From: Panorpa germanica
Taxonomy: Eukaryota; Arthropoda; Insecta; Mecoptera; Panorpidae
Length of the DNA stretch: 64,000 bases
Reading direction: 5' to 3'
NCBI GenBank assembly: GCA_963678705.1
Contig: OY783219.1
Span: 11,222,001 to 11,286,000, forward strand
The position numbers were made by a program, and so were the translations under genes. The first letter of the stretch is position 1, and each line of letters begins with the position of its first letter. The notes under the pieces are model-generated. The model was not told the DNA's origin and searched no databases. It saw only the letters and a list, made by a program, of their open reading frames with translations. Shown one piece after another: positions 37,274 through 49,253 of the stretch.

Positions 37274-37432
37274 TGTCATAATATAAACTAGCTTAAATAT
37301 GTTCACATTTGATTCTAATATTTGTTTTCTTTTCCAGGTGAGTTCCTCATTTTCTCTAAGAAAACATGTAATGCAAACAACTGACCACGTAAGTTTTATA
37401 TAATTTTATGTATTAGTTTTTTATTTAATTTT
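37274..37432 (+). repeat. Right arm of the 155-bp inverted duplication with splice-like signals
   Basis: The plus strand carries TTTGTTTTCTTTTCCAG ending at 37337, GTGAGT at 37338, a 51-nt open segment to 37388 (17 codons, VSSSFSLRKHVMQTTDH) and the donor GTAAGT at 37389-37394. The other arm differs by one silent and one Val/Met change in that segment. Confidence 0.85.
37321..37394 (+). promoter_or_regulatory. Candidate recursive splice site or 51-nt cassette exon
   Basis: A pyrimidine tract and CAG directly abut GTGAGT, the juxtaposed 3'/5' splice-site arrangement of recursive (zero-length exon) splicing in long insect introns. A second consensus donor lies 51 nt downstream, so exon definition as a 51-nt exon is equally possible. 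Strand and use are inferred. There is no transcript evidence here. Confidence 0.45.
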
Positions 37433-38555
37433 ATGGATGACAAAAACACGGCTCCAAGTTAGATTCCCAGAGCAGCGAATTACCGGGTTTAATTGATTCG
37501 CCTAATTGATTATTATGTGCCAACTATATTAAGCTAATATAAAGCAGCAAACATCACACCCAGTTAGATTTGTAGACTATCATTGGAAATAGACTGCTAC
37601 AACATTTCAATAAATGCGAATACCTCATTAAAATGTATTGAGTACTTAATTATCTACAAATATTTAAATGATTCCAATTAAAGAATCTTGAATTACGATT
37701 ATTATACGAAAATGTCTTTCAATAGCAACATAAAACATAACTTTTCTAATAAATGAATTCGTAGAAGTGTTTTGTTTACTATATTCACCATTTTTTTCTT
37801 TATTGTGATTGCATTTGCAACATTGTAACAATTAACCTTTGTAACAAATTTCCTTTTGTATCCAACACGACTTTTACATTTTTTATTCAACTGATATTAA
37901 ATATTACCCCTTTTTTATTTAATATGAATTTTTTAAGCTAAATATAGACTTGCATGTAAAAAGTTCAGCTTTTATTTAAATATGTAAATAATTAAAATGC
38001 TTTCTGTTTGTGTAACATAGAATCTCGTAATGATGAGGTTGGCAACCTAAAGTACACAGTACGTTTATTATTGCAAATTCTTCATAAGATCCTTGTTGCC
38101 CTATCAGGCGTTGACAAGGTATCGTAAGACTTGTCTGGTCCTAGTCAGGTACTTCATCGCTAGCTATGCTAAGAAAATCATGTGTAAATTTTTAATTGAT
38201 CTTTTTAATTTAGTTTTTTTTTGATTCAATTGTACAAGGTTTGTTTTCTTAAGAATAGAATACTTACATTAAATTTATGTTTTTCTTTGGACCACCACTT
38301 GCTAATATTAGATCAGAATATGCGATGTGAAGATCAAATACATGTTTTAATCATTGTGTTCTCTAATCTGATTACGACCGCTATGTCAAACGTGCTATAT
38401 TATAGATTGATTACTATATTAATAGTGAAATGTTAAACTAGTTAGACCTTAAAAAACAAAATTTATTCAGACATACTTGTTTTTATTGTAGAAAAGTTGA
38501 GACAGAAACAACGTTAACAATTTGGCTAAAAATAATCTTAATTCTAATGTCCGCC
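37433..38555. other. AT-rich noncoding DNA
   Basis: Nothing supported beyond chance frames of 62-71 codons. Confidence 0.5.
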
Positions 38556-38558
38556 TAG

Positions 38559-40223
38559 TCCTACTATCCTATATTATAATGTCCGAGGTGTATGTTTGTT
38601 TTCTTATATGTTTATATTCTTATATGTTTACGCGATTCGTATGGTAGCTCGAAAACGGCTCCAGGGAAGTTTTTAAAAATTTCCTATTTTGTAGAGAAAA
38701 AAATTCTAAGACTTTTGGCGTCCCCGGATTTTTCCCTGAATTTCCTGGAAACTCGTAATTTTGGAAAAACTGGAAAAAAAGTGATCTCTTTTTTGCTGTA
38801 TTACTTTTAATTTGGAAAAGATAGAAAGTTGAAATTTTGCATGTGTATTAAGCTATTTAATGTTGACATTTCTCAAAAATTAGAATTTCAAAAATTGAAA
38901 AAGGGGGGGTTGAAGAAATTCGGGGGCCCGGTAGGGAACTTTATAGAAAGTTCATATTCTGGATTGTAGAATAATTAAGTATATTATTAATAAAAAAAAA
39001 ATCAAAATTTCAAAATTTTATTTGGGGGCACGGGGGCAGTATTTTCCGAGAGTAAAAATTGTGCTAGAAAGTTGAAATTTTGTATATAGGCTAACCTTGG
39101 TAACTTATTTACGAATCGAAAAAAAAATCCCAAATTTTGAAAAAAAGTTGGTCAAATAACGCATAAATAGAAAATATTTTTTATTTTGACAAAAAAAAAA
39201 AATTTTTTTAATCAATTTATATGTGTGTATATGTGCGCGAGTTTATTTATTATTTCAATTTAAAAATAGAATAGTTAAATATGAAATGTAATTACGAATT
39301 ATTTTATTGGATTCAAACGATACACGCCTAAAAGACGTCGTTTTGCGACGGGGGTAAACTTAGTCTTCTTATTTATAATGTTCCAAATGTATATTTATGA
39401 TCTTATGATTTTATATGTTTGGTAGTAAACTTTGTATGGCAGCGCGAAGACGGCTCCGTCAATGTTTTTGAAAATTGCCTATTTCGTAGAGAAAAAAATT
39501 CTAAGACTTTTGGCGTCCCCGGATTTATCCCTGAATTTCCTGGAAACCCGTGATTTTAAAAAAACTGGAAAAAAAGTGAGCCCTTTTTTGCTGTATTACT
39601 TTTAATTCGTAAAAGATAGAAAGTTGAAATTTTGCATGTGTATTAAGCTATTTAAGGCTGATATTTCTCAAAAATTAGAAATTCAAAAATTAAAAAAGGG
39701 GGGGTTAAAAAAACCGGGGGCCCGGTAGGAAACTTTGGAGAAAGTTCATATTCTAAATTCTAGAATAATTAAATATATTATTAATGAAAAAAAATTCAAA
39801 ATTTCAAAATTTTATTTGGGGGCACGGGGGCAGTATTTTCCGAGAGTAAAAATTGCGCTAGAAAGTTGAAATTTTGTATACAGGCTAACCTTGGTAACTT
39901 ATTTACGAATCGAAAAAAACAATTCCAAGTTTTGAAAAAAAGTTGGTCAAATAACGCATAAATTGAAAATATTCTTTATTTTGATACAAAAAAAATATTT
40001 TTTTTAGTCAATTTATTATTGAGCAAGTTTATTATTTATTTCAATTTAAAAATAGAGTTAAATATGAAATGTTATTACGAATTATTTTATTGAATTCAAA
40101 TCATACACGCCAAAAAGTCATCGCTTTGCGACGGTGGTAAACTCAAGTGGAATTTAAATTTTTACATGAAGTTCAAGCCACACACAAAAGACAGACGTCG
40201 CTTGCGACGGGGGTAAAAGCTAG
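38559..40223 (+). mobile_element. Tandem Helitron-like non-autonomous elements
   Basis: Two head-to-tail copies (about 38559-39363 and 39364-40145) share long near-identical stretches, including gtagagaaaaaaattctaag and gggggcacgggggcag. Each starts with TC and has a ttataatgt(t)cc motif a few bases in. The 3' side has a short GC hairpin (CGTCG...CGACG at 39336-39350; CGTCGC-TT-GCGACG at 40196-40209) about 10 nt before CTTAG or CTAG followed by T. That arrangement is the Helitron 3' signature. A third hairpin end at about 40118-40133 precedes the final one. No Rep/helicase coding is present. Confidence 0.7.
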
Positions 40224-40229
40224 TACTAA

Positions 40230-41690
40230 TGTATAGTGCTATATCTATATTCCCATAGAATTTGCAAAAGAATCAATCATGTTAACTGAAATGCATGACT
40301 GAATATCAAACTAAACCTCGGAATTCTCGAACAGTTTTCAAGCTCTGGTAAAATATTTTATAAAAGATAAAATTGAATAGAAGTCGAGTACGTTCTGTAA
40401 ACATATGTTTATCTCAATGTGATACGCGCCCTTTGAATTGCGGTTGCTCGAGTAGGTCGTGTGACGAGTCCCGTCCGTCCGTTTATCGCACAAAACTCTG
40501 TTATATATACTCATCTCCTATTTATGTAACGAAAACAAAAAACATATTGAGGCAAAATGCAATGCAACATATTTTGTACCTTTTTTCTAAATTTATTTTA
40601 CGTCAATAACGTTGTACTACCACAATGGCTTAATGGAATAATGTTTACCATGAAATACATCATACGATAAAATAAAACTTTGTATATTAGATGAATCAAA
40701 TAAAGAAATAGTCCTAAATAAAAAATATATGACAAAAACTTGTCCTTATAAATATAATGAATTCTTTTCTTCGGTGAAAAATATTTTTGTCATGTTCAAT
40801 TATTCAGTTTATTTGAAAAGTTCTAACCTACCTAAAAATAGGGTAGAACGTATATTTTAAATGATATTTATAACAAAAAAAAAACTAGGGGATAAAGTAA
40901 TTCTAAAAAAGAGAGTTAGGTTAGTGTCAATTTCTTGTTAGAATGAAATGTTCTAAGACAAGTTAAGATGAACGCAAGAAATCTAATCTAATGTGAAGTT
41001 TTCGTAGGTGTATCTACAGTAGAGATCTAACCCTCGATTTACACGCTAGATTGGTTGTACAAAACTAAATAGAAATTGTGTAAAAAGAATAATAACATTC
41101 GCAAAAAAAATTTAAAAAATATTGTTGAAGGTCACATTGTAAGTGGCTACAATGGCCGCAGACAATTATTGTTATCTTGACAAGTGAAACTATTAATAAT
41201 GAGTAACAATTCTCAACATCTTTCAATATTATTTTTCAATCGTCTGTCTTTAAAATAATAAGACAATTATATTTTTCTATATAATATTATTTGTTATGGT
41301 TAACATCTATCTATGAGTAATCGAGAAGCATTTATATGAGTAGAATGAGATGATATAATTTTATGAGTTTTTCCCTATGTATTATATGATTCAAATGTTA
41401 ATTTTTGGTTTGTAAAGGTTTTCAAAGAAATGCGTCGAAATTAGAGATGACTTTGGCACTTCTTAAATATCTCGTTACTACACTAATAGTTTTTATTTAA
41501 TTAGAGAACATCAACGAATTTGTGATCTATGTACTAGCCCTTTTACAGTAAAACACATATTTCTGTAATGCTTTATTTAAACTCTAAAAAATGTAATTAC
41601 CATCATCAACTTGGTTCAGTTATTATCACATTATTAAAATAATATAAACATTTACAAATAGCATAAACAAATAAATTTACAATTGTCAGG
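40230..41690. other. AT-rich noncoding DNA
   Basis: A 78-codon frame at 40373-40609 overlies a GC-richer patch with no identifiable product. Nothing else seen. Confidence 0.5.
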
Positions 41691-41693
41691 AAC

Positions 41694-41854
41694 CCAGGTA
41701 GAAAATATAACGTCATGTAGCTTGTAGTAAGCTATTAAGTGTAAACCTTGCACTGCAAGACAATTTCTGTATGAGAAGTATAAAATGAATTAGAATTAGC
41801 TTATGGCAAGCTAACAAAAGCGAACCTTCCAATGCAAGACAATTTTCTACCTGG
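41694..41854 (+). repeat. Family A inverted-repeat element, most complete copy
   Basis: The ends are perfect 12-bp inverted repeats, CCAGGTAGAAAA and TTTTCTACCTGG. Inside are two direct units of about 80 bp, each with ttagcttgtggcaagctaa-like and cttgcactgcaagacaattt-like segments that are themselves self-complementary. It is non-coding. The antisense frames over it are shadows. Confidence 0.75.
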
Positions 41855-42200
41855 AAGTTACAACGTTGTGGAGGAAGATAATTGTAGGTCAGAAGTGGGA
41901 GATATATAATATTATTATTGTAGTTTAAAGTGCGAAATAAGGGCTGTGGCCTCATGCAGCCCGTCAAATTATAAATAAAAGAAAAGAAGAAATAAATAAA
42001 TTTACAATAAGGATATTAAATCAAATTGTTTCATAAAATCACTTAAATTACATATACGAAATGTCAGATATTGGTCAGTAACTATGTTTATCCATTTTAT
42101 ACGTGAAATTAAACTGTTGTTACTATGAAATACGTCATTTTCATATCATTTTAACTTTTAGAGATATTTAAAGGTAAATTCTTATTTGTCAAAGTAGTAT

Positions 42201-42462
42201 TTATTTTTTTATTTAATTTATTTAACGTCAGGCTATTTCTGATACTGAGTTCAGTCTCATCACTGACGACCTTCTACTATGTAGGCAGTTTTTGTGGTAT
42301 CGTGGTTACACCGGTGCTATTTTTAGATATAGTTTTTAGATATAATGATAATTTTAACTTGATAACAACCAAATCGGGAAAATATAACTCTGGTGCGGTA
42401 ATCGAACCCGAAGACACACTTGTAAGCGCAAAGCATCAATGCTCTCGTCCACTGTGTCGTCT
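42201..42462 (-). mobile_element. tRNA-derived SINE, near full length
   Basis: On the minus strand this starts with a tRNA-like head: an AGTGGACGAGAGC box-A-like element (42441-42453) and a GGGTTCGATTACC box-B-like element (42397-42409) about 32 bp apart. Those are internal RNA polymerase III promoter elements. The body contains ttggttgttatcaag, and a tail block (tcagtgatgagactgaactc ... gacgttaaataaattaaat) ends in an A-rich run. It is the reference copy for the family in this window. Confidence 0.8.
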
Positions 42463-44267
42463 GTAAAACAGTAAAAAACATTTACAAATCTATTTCTTCA
42501 TATTTTTCTAAGTAAATGTAAAAATTGTACCATATAAGTAATAAAATATGTTGAGATCAATCAGACTGTCAATAATCGAAATTATTTGAATCCAACAAAA
42601 GCGTGATCGTTCATCATTTATTACATCATCAATAATAAAACTTCTGAAGATAAAATACATTTTAAGTTCATTCACCGTAATATTATTGCTACCAAAATAT
42701 AGTGACGTAACAGTGTTAGATGATTGCAAAACTATATAAAAACCACTGGGAACATTTTCGTTTTATATTATTTTTAACTTTACTGTACACTTTTTATTTT
42801 TTATTAAATTTGTTTATAAAGAGAAATTTAATTAAAAAGTGCGTCAGTGGCGTAGTTGTAAATGTAATCCTAAAACAAATTCGCCCATTTGCTTAGCTAT
42901 ATGTAATACCGAATGTAGAATCATTTATAGAACATTTTGTTTAAAAATTAGTTAACAAGATATAAAAGGACTTGACAAATTTAAGGGAAATGTTGAAATC
43001 AATTGTTAACTAATTGAGAAAATTGAGTTTTAATAACAGCCCGATATATTTTAAAACAAAGCGCTTATACATAGATCTATCTCTTTCTCTCTCACACTAC
43101 ACACATATAAAAGCTTTATTTTATTTTAATGTACATGTCCTACTTTTACAAAATGAACGCGTTTATATCATATGTTATAAAGATTATTTGTTAAAGAGTT
43201 CTACAAAATGTAAACGTAGTATAAAATAGAAGTTTGTGAGTTACATTTGAAGAGAGCAGTATATTTGCATGCAATCTCAATAATCTACATCGTACATCGA
43301 TTTCTTTGCATCCTTTTACCAAAGCCCTGAAGTAGCATGCTTCCATAACAGAACAGCAAAGCAAAAGCACGACTTGTTCGTTTTCTATTTCTAAAGGAAA
43401 TAATAATGGAACGTGAAAGTTTAGTTTATAGTAGTGAATCTTTTTCGAGATTTTCTAAGATTATACATTTGCATACATATACATGTGCATGTGAAACACA
43501 AAAGTGCAACTTTTATAAACTTTGTAGTAATTTTTGTTTTCATAATATTTTTCGCTAAAACTGATTGTGAGTAATAGAGATTAGTTCTTACCATCTAAAT
43601 ACTAAACGTGGATTCATGAATTATATAGAGTAGCTTTTCTCAATTCTCAGTTAAACTTCAATTAGAAATTTAACCTAAAAATGGATTCTTCTTTCTAGTT
43701 TTGTCAAAGAAAGTTAAGCTACAGTTATATTGGAACAAAAAATCAGAGCCGAGAAGAGTTAATTTTGTATTTTTTAGTCATCATAATTTTATTTTATTTA
43801 ATAATATACTTATCAAAGAAAACATTATATAAAAAAATGTCACCTTAGTATTTATTATCTAGTAATTGTTAAGAGATTTTTATATAGATAATAAGGTTAT
43901 CTAGAACTTGTAATAATAACTTTGACAATAAAGAAGTTATTAGTACAAATAAATCTAGAAAGTAATGATTAGTATGAGTTAATTTGGGGCCTTATTTATA
44001 AGAGTATCTTTTATACGTATATTACGTGAAGCATTTTATTAAAACGTCTCCAATCATCTGAATACTGCGTACAAACACATTGTTTACTTAGATCACTATC
44101 TAATTTTCATAACAACACAAGATGCATTACAGAAAACTTAATTACAAATATAAATAGCATCTACTTTAACAATGAACAATGTATTACAAAAAATATTCAG
44201 TAGTGTAGTCTGTTTGCTACGGCTTATACATAGTAAAGCAAATTAATAGCTGCTTACACACATTCCT

Positions 44268-44371
44268 ACACCTTACATGCATGTAATATTTTACTTAAGC
44301 AAAACCTAGTAATATTTAATCTATTTAATTCTCAAAATGATGTCTTAAAATTCATATTCCTGGAAAAGGTG
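44268..44371 (+). repeat. Family D repeat copy
   Basis: Contains ccttacatgcatgtaatatt, acttaagcaaaacctagtaa and tatttaatct, close to the family consensus. Confidence 0.6.
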
Positions 44372-45177
44372 TTTGTTGGATTTAAATTTAGTGCCCTCTC
44401 GGTATTGACACTATTGTATCTTTCTTTCTACACTCGGTAATACTGTAGTTAATACTATACTCTGTAATACCGTCCTACTATGTAATTCTATACTCTGTGA
44501 CTCCATAACACATGTGTACATCTAATTAAATATAATAAACCTGATTAATATAAATTAATAGTTTATCTCTGCTAAATATAACAGTGTTCTTACGAAAATT
44601 TATAAAGCCACTAATGCGGTTAAAGTGTAGATTTATTTTTTAAGAAGCAGTGAACTATGTCGCAAAGCATTATTAGGGTCACTATTAATGACGTAGTATT
44701 CTCATCCACAAAATTTGAATTGGATAGCTAATTAGATAAAAGTTTAAAAATCAATTGCAAAGTAGTGACAAAGAATAAAAACTCTCTCGTTAATCAAATT
44801 AGTACGCAAGCGCGCAGTAACGAATTTTTGAAATGGTAATCAGACTTGCTTAGTCCTGTATCGAATAATTTCTGCGCTATTCTTAGAAAAATTTAAAAAT
44901 AAGTTAAAAATAATAATTAGTATGGTTGAAGTTACGAGAGTTCGGCGGTGACATATTTAAAACAAGTTGTGGGGTATAAACTGCTGATATAACTAAGAAG
45001 CACTGACTCATTTATTTTTCTATAATGTATATAGAAACGAATAAGACAAAATTCAGTATCGTATTATTAATTTATACCGCTCTTATAACCTCTTTTAAGT
45101 ATAAGTCACCGCCGATCTATCGTGATTTTGACTATAAATAATATTAAGTGTACACATAACTTTATTTAATTGCCCAA

Positions 45178-45330
45178 ACAGAAAATTGTGTTGCAATGCA
45201 AGTTTCATAAGTGCTAGTTTGCCACAAGCTCATTCCAAGGTTCATTTTATATTATTCATATAGAAATTGTGTTGAAGTGCAAGGTTCACTCCTGCTACCT
45301 AACTCCATTTCATTTATTTTTTACCTGGAA
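45178..45330 (-). repeat. Family A copy
   Basis: The minus-orientation copy has two units (ttgcaatgcaagtttcataa and gttgaagtgcaaggttcact on the plus strand) and ends in ttttacctgg. The orientation is opposite to the 41.7-kb copy. Confidence 0.6.
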
Positions 45331-47365
45331 TGCATAAATAAGTATTTGTAAGAAAGTTTTTTGTTCTCTTATTAAAAAGTTGTTTCAAGTAAATGTGCAA
45401 AAATGTAAGCAATTTAGAACAATTTTTCTTAAAATGATTTACGTCCAACGCCGGTTTTACAGCGTGCAAGGTTGCTAATATAAATGGGGTATTTTAATAA
45501 TATAAAATAAATTATTATTGTATATATATTATTAATTATTTTCCACGACTAATTATCTTACTAATAGCAGTGCGTGACTGTAATAGCTTGTGGATCTGGA
45601 TTCTATATACCAATAGACCTAGTTTGCTGCTTGTTTTGAATAATAGTATCTATCATGCAATAACAATTTTGAAATAATTGTTTTATGAGATTTACATTTT
45701 CTAAAGTTGTGGAAATGTAAAACTTTCTTGGAATTGAATTAAAAGAGATGTTTCTGGTGTTGTCTTCTTCCGTTAGATGTTTGTAATTACAAATACATTG
45801 TTTTATTTCAATATGAACATATATAAGGTATATAGAATGTAATACGTACAATATATTTCTAAGGTATACTATTAGAATGTATTTTCCTATTTTGTTTTAT
45901 TCATATTTTCGTTTCCTTTGATTCAACATTATTGTCCAGTAACCCGTAAATGGAAATATTTTCTATAATGTAATATTCTAAGTAGAATATTAAATTTGAA
46001 TATATAAGCCCTTTCAAAGATAAAGAGAGCGTGAGTGAGGGGCAGGAGGGGTTACAGCCCCGAGTATTACGTAAATTGTAACAAGACCACCAATAATGAT
46101 GCCACCAAGTTAAAACATTTGACTAAATACAATAGAATTTTTGCGATTTATTAAGTTTAATAGGACTCATCCCTTTTCTACTTGCAAAATTTCAGTAGAT
46201 AGGATAAAAATAAAGATAAGATCAAAAAAAGTTTACCATTTGAAAAAGTGAATTTGATAAATCGTGGATATATGTAAGCATGGCTGTTGCGTCCTATATA
46301 AACAATAATAAAAGGTCTTAATTTACTTATAAAACTCTTTCATTCTTATATTAACTTTTGAACAAACAACATCTAAGTTTTAAGATTTCAACTGTTTAAC
46401 ATATTCTTATATTAAGTTTCAAGCAACGAATCATAGTGGTGGTTTGTTCTCATGCAACAACCATCATTGTTATTCTTAAACTGTATTGGCACTTAGTTTT
46501 AGTAGTATTATTATATGCTGCTACAGTATTAAATAAACCAATTCACTAAACAAACATTCACGTGGACTCATTTCTGATAAACATCAAACGTACATTGCAG
46601 TATTGTCAAACAGCACAATACAAATAAGCATTTGTACAAAATAACCGCGGTAAACTAACCGTGGCTCAAACAATGACCCTATAGAGAAGACAAAAAGCCC
46701 AAAATAAATAATCGCATTTATGATCGACAGCATTTATGCTTGACACTGAGAAAGGTTATGTAGCGGAAGAGTGTCTGTTTTGTCAATAACAATTGATGTT
46801 TTTTTAACTTATAATAACTGCATTAGCATACAAACTTACATGGCGCCTGAGCTAATGCTACACTGATAACACAAAAACAACTTTAAAAGCGTTTCAATTT
46901 GTATCATACCCCTGCGGTTTGCCTAACCGTATATACTAGTATACCTTTGCAGAAAACAAATATTTATGAAATTTAAATTTCAGTTCATATGGGAATCAAT
47001 GTAAATTAAATAAATTTGTGTGTTTGATGTATTTCTGATTTGATGGATAAAGGATAACATCTCTTGAGACATAACCTTGCTTTCGATAAAAACTTTTTGG
47101 GGTTAAAGTCATAACCTCTTAGTTTCAAACAAGCGACAAGCAATAACATTAAAAGCTACAGTAGTCTCTACATAGAGAGTAGATCGTGGACTTTAAAGCG
47201 GTTGTGGCCAAGTTCCGGCTCGTGTGCCGTTTTATATCTTACTGAATATACACATATCTTCTTTTGAGAGATGACTAATTTTTTGGCAATATTTGTCATG
47301 CTATTTGCAAATAAAACCATCTCTGTTTCACCGGATGGAATCCGCAAAACGTAAACATACAATCT

Positions 47366-47825
47366 TCATGCATTTATATATTTTACTTAAATGAAACCCA
47401 TTACTCTAAAAGGGTCTTATTTTATTTTTTTTGTATTTAGCTATTGAAGGAGCCTTAAATAGAACTTCTTAAAATTTTATAATTCTTGAAAAAATTCTTA
47501 TGAAGTTCTATGACTATATAAATTATATCACAAACGGGAGGTTTATTTTAAGAAGCAATAAAATATATCAGAATACGATGTGTATTAAGTAAAATCGTTT
47601 ACGAAGTCGGATACTTATGTTATGTTAGGTAAACCTTATATACACGTAACTATCGCCTAAACACAAAACATGAATGTTACCTTGCATTAATATAACGTTT
47701 TACTTAAGCCTTAAAATTTAATGTAATGAGATGTTTTAGAAAGAAGTAAATTATCATAAAACGTTGTTTATTACGTAAAATCGATACTTTTCTTATGTTA
47801 GATAAACTTTAAATGCGCGTAACTA
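47366..47825 (+). repeat. Family D composite with internal direct duplication
   Basis: Two partial cores (47366-47475 and 47656-47720) alternate with two versions of a segment of roughly 100 bp (47537-47653 and 47730-47825). Both versions contain aagtaaaatcg/cgtaaaatcg, cttatgtta and cgtaactat. Confidence 0.5.
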
Positions 47826-47892
47826 TATTGTGCGAGTTTGTTTAAACTGAGGAATACCTGGCATATTATATTGTGTAGTCAATTTAAAATTT

Positions 47893-48275
47893 AGAACCCA
47901 GGTAGAAAATGAAATTTGCTCTTAAGTTTCGGCAGGTAACCCTGTCGAGTCTTTTTTATTTTAGTAGTTTTCCAATTTTTTACAGTACTTAGAAGTCAAA
48001 ATACTGATTTTTCATTAAAGAAATCAGACACTTTGTTATTTTAAAACACGTTAAAATTAAAAAAAAAAATAACTCGACAGCGTCAGCAATAGATTTTGAG
48101 CTAGAGATGGCACTGACTCTGAAAAAGCTAAGATAAATTATTTAAAAAAAAAAATTTAATTGAAACCTTACCAACAACTCCCTCCCCCCACTCTTAAGAC
48201 AATTTCTATATGACAAGTAGAAAGTAAAAATTGGTATAAGCTTGTGGCAAGCTAGGAAGTGTGAACCTTTCACTT
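47893..48275 (+). repeat. Family A copy interrupted by a different repeat
   Basis: acccaggtagaaaatgaaat marks the left end. A partial unit with cttaagacaatttctatatg and agcttgtggcaagctaggaa resumes at 48191. Between them lies sequence related to 61768-61990. CTCTTAAG occurs at both junctions (47919-47926, 48191-48198), but part of the first unit is missing, so this is not a simple insertion. Confidence 0.5.
47927..48130 (+). repeat. Repeat family shared with 61768-61990
   Basis: Shared landmarks are gcaggtaac-ctgtcgagt, caattttttacag-acttaga, a phrase gtcaaaatac-gattttt and tagattttgagctagaga. This copy carries an extra inverted actcgacagcgtcagc at 48073, making its ends foldback-like, where the other copy has unrelated sequence. 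Confidence 0.6.
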
Positions 48276-48659
48276 GGGCTCTTATTGTCAAGCACGTTTG
48301 CTACACCTATTCTGCTGTAGGACTATAGAGTAGAGACTACAGGGAAAGGAGCATAGGACACGAAGGATGGAATGTTACATTCACAAACTTAAAAATAAAA
48401 CGTTACGACATGAATACATTAAGTACACTACTAATAAAAATCTATAAATAATTTGGGATTTATTTTTAGATATGTTGAACACTAATCTGTTTCACAATAT
48501 GTTCGCGAACGTATCGTTCTCTAAACAAACATTAGATTTGGAAGATTTGCTTAGAGTATGAGAAAAACAGTTACATGTATTTCAGGTTGTTTTAACATAC
48601 TAAAATTACTTGTAAAATAAAAGAGTTTACCAAATATACATTGTTTTGGGACAACTTTT

Positions 48660-48790
48660 TAGTAACTATGGAATCTTAAGGAGTTCATTTTATGAATTAA
48701 AGGCTTTCTGAATAAAGATCCTTTTTGATTAAATATTACCAGGTTTTGCTTAAGAAAAATATGACATGTGTATAAGATAACATTTTGTAG
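48660..48790 (-). repeat. Family D repeat copy
   Basis: The minus strand reads tcttaagcaaaacctggtaa and tatttaatcaaaaaggatct, then a ctttaattcataaaatg stretch shared with the 62-kb copy. Confidence 0.6.
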
Positions 48791-49253
48791 TGTTTTGCGG
48801 ATATATTGTAATTTAGATTTATCAATTATTAAATTTAGAATTATCAATATTTAGATTTATTTCTACCACTAAATGTACAATGTTTAGTTATTTAAAATAA
48901 ATTGAAGATAATGATCCATACATAGAAAGGACTCACTTAATACAAAATGTAAAATTAATTATTATTTAACGTAATATTTTTAAGCTTCATTTTCAAGCTT
49001 TCATTTTAGTATTTATCGAATTTCAACATAATTTTCTTACTTTCTCATAAACAATATGCAAAATACATTAAAAATCTTTTAGTATATTACATATGAAACG
49101 TCTAGATGCAAAGGGATGTAAGTGACAAAGGTAAAATTCTTCAGAAAACGAGTTTAAAGTTAAGATCGTAGAGGCGTTTTTCTTCAGTAGGTTTTAAAAT
49201 TCACGCTATATAGTAAAATCTGTCCAAGTTTTCGCTTATATCTCTGTATCATT

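Larger units (their letters stand above)
42465..47365. other. AT-rich noncoding DNA between repeats
   Basis: Besides the listed repeats at 43.6, 44.3 and 45.2 kb, no gene or RNA gene was recognised. Confidence 0.5.
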
